Source: Paludibacter sp.
GTDB lineage: Bacteria > Bacteroidota > Bacteroidia > Bacteroidales > Paludibacteraceae
Reading direction: 5' to 3'
Assembly (NCBI GenBank): GCA_028705705.1
Contig: JAQWCZ010000108.1
Coordinates: 1-6,787 of the forward strand
Length of the DNA: 6,787 nucleotides
This document shows, piece by piece, positions 5,867-6,787 of the stretch. Numbering within the stretch: position 1 is the first letter of the stretch; every line of letters starts with the position of its first letter. The notes beneath the pieces were generated by a model. It did no database searches. It worked only from the letters and a program-made list of their open reading frames with translations, and was not told the origin of the DNA. Position numbers and translations under genes: made by a program.

Positions 5867-6787
5867 TCGCGTATTGGTGTATTTTATTATACAGCGTCTT
5901 ACGGTCAATTTTTAATAGTTGTGCCGCCAGGGTCTTGTTTCCACGGGCAATTCGCAAAGCTTGTTCGATTTGTTGTTTTTCGTTGGAAGGTTGCAGGGCC
6001 AGGTCTTCGCCGGGGGTAGGTTGACTAAAAACCGGTAAGTGGGCAGCAGTAATTACATCTCCCGAAGCAAACAACACCACGCGACGAACGAGGTTACGCA
6101 ATTCCCGCAAGTTTCCACTCCAATGATGTTTTCCCATTAATTCTATAGCTTCAGGAGCAAATTCTAAAACATTTTTTTCTAATTCTCCATTAGCTTGTTT
6201 TAGAAATGCTGCAGCAAAAACAGCAATATCCCCTTTTCTGTCGCGCAAAGGAGGTACAAAGACGGCGAATTCATTCAAACGGTGGTATAAATCTTCCCGG
6301 AAACGTCCTTCAGCAATGGCTGTTTCTAAATTTTCATTAGTTGCAGCCAGTATTCTCACATCAACCTGGATATCCCTGACAGCTCCGACCGGTCTCACTT
6401 TCTGTTCCTGCAAAGCCCTCAGCAACTGCGCTTGTACCTCATACGACAAATTTCCGACCTCGTCGAGGAATACCGTTCCCCGAGCAGCTTGCACAAAAAC
6501 ACCGGTTTTATCATCGATTGCTGAAGTAAATGAGCCTTTCAGATGACCAAACAACTCACTGGGCGCCAGTTCACGGGAGAGGCTACCACAATCGACTGCA
6601 ATAAAAGGCATTTCGCAGCGAGGACTGTTATTATGAATCATCCGGGCGATATATTCCTTCCCTGTACCACTTTCACCTAAAATCAGTACGGACATGCGAG
6701 TAGGTGCAACCCGAAGAATATTATCATACATCTGACGAGCAATCGCGCTTTTACCCATCACCATGTCGTTTTTAACAATCTGTTCTT
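5856..6787 (-). CDS. Sigma-54-dependent NtrC-family response regulator (partial, N-terminus outside window)
   Basis: The frame runs open off the right edge. Codons before the internal ATG at 6764 read EQIVKND, so that ATG is not the likely start, and a receiver domain probably lies outside. Counting from that Met, the AAA+ domain covers about 1-230: Walker A GESGTGKE (30-37), the sigma-54 contact loop as GSFTSA (77-82) instead of GAFTGA, Walker B VFLDEVG (98-104), and the arginine-finger region REDLYHR (156-162). A Fis-type helix-turn-helix closes the protein (about 264-297, NKTLAAQLLKIDRKTLYNKI). It would bind upstream sites and drive open-complex formation by sigma-54 RNA polymerase using ATP. 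It is convergent with the hybrid kinase gene; the coding ends overlap by 11 bases, so no terminator can lie between them. The kinase is its probable phosphate source. Target genes are not visible here. Confidence 0.93.
   Translation of the reverse strand, partial: EQIVKNDMVMGKSAIARQMYDNILRVAPTRMSVLILGESGTGKEYIARMIHNNSPRCEMPFIAVDCGSLSRELAPSELFGHLKGSFTSAIDDKTGVFVQAARGTVFLDEVGNLSYEVQAQLLRALQEQKVRPVGAVRDIQVDVRILAATNENLETAIAEGRFREDLYHRLNEFAVFVPPLRDRKGDIAVFAAAFLKQANGELEKNVLEFAPEAIELMGKHHWSGNLRELRNLVRRVVLFASGDVITAAHLPVFSQPTPGEDLALQPSNEKQQIEQALRIARGNKTLAAQLLKIDRKTLYNKIHQYAIKL

Noticed and set aside
6762..6764. ATG as the start of the sigma-54 regulator
   Set aside because: The frame is open upstream to the window edge (EQIVKND), and the AAA+ domain begins almost at once, so this Met is internal and the gene is partial.

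Overview
The window looks like a chromosomal piece of a Bacteroidota genome, most likely order Bacteroidales. The evidence is the moderately AT-rich DNA, a DUF4890-type secreted protein, A-rich leaders without clear Shine-Dalgarno sites, TAnnTTTG-type -7 promoter boxes, and a tripartite hybrid kinase whose C-terminal Hpt has the HKMLPMF-type motif typical of that phylum. I see no tRNA, rRNA, CRISPR array or complete insertion sequence.

Layout. Positions 1-133 hold what may be the 3' end of an unidentified gene, more GC-rich than the rest and containing a perfect GC-rich hairpin. Positions 235-1754 are a leftward block: a promoter, then pgeF (YfiH/laccase-domain family), then a small secreted DUF4890/Spy-like protein, closed by a strong intrinsic terminator. 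Positions 1707-2242 are a 536-base gap. It holds the pgeF promoter and, at 1830-2043, two 83-base palindromic repeat units in opposite orientation, an architecture like a REPIN. Positions 2243-5866 are a rightward pair, 9 bases apart: an S41-family lipoprotein protease with PDZ domain, then a membrane hybrid histidine kinase (sensor, HisKA, HATPase, receiver, Hpt). Positions 5856-6787 hold a leftward sigma-54-type NtrC-family regulator, cut by the window edge. Its stop codon overlaps the kinase gene by 11 bases.

How the genes may work together. Kinase and regulator, side by side and tail to tail, very probably form one phosphorelay: His328 to Asp578 of the internal receiver, to His685 of the Hpt, to the receiver of the NtrC-type regulator, which would lie outside the window, and then to a sigma-54 promoter. 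The S41 lipoprotein may share the kinase's transcript, so it may act in the same envelope response, but this is inferred from spacing only. The most unusual points are the REPIN-like pair, the shortened receiver in the kinase (all active-site residues kept, helix alpha-2 apparently absent), the GSFTSA form of the sigma-54 contact loop, and a -7 promoter box built on the S41 stop codon only four bases before the kinase ATG. I did not find a clearly new multi-gene system.
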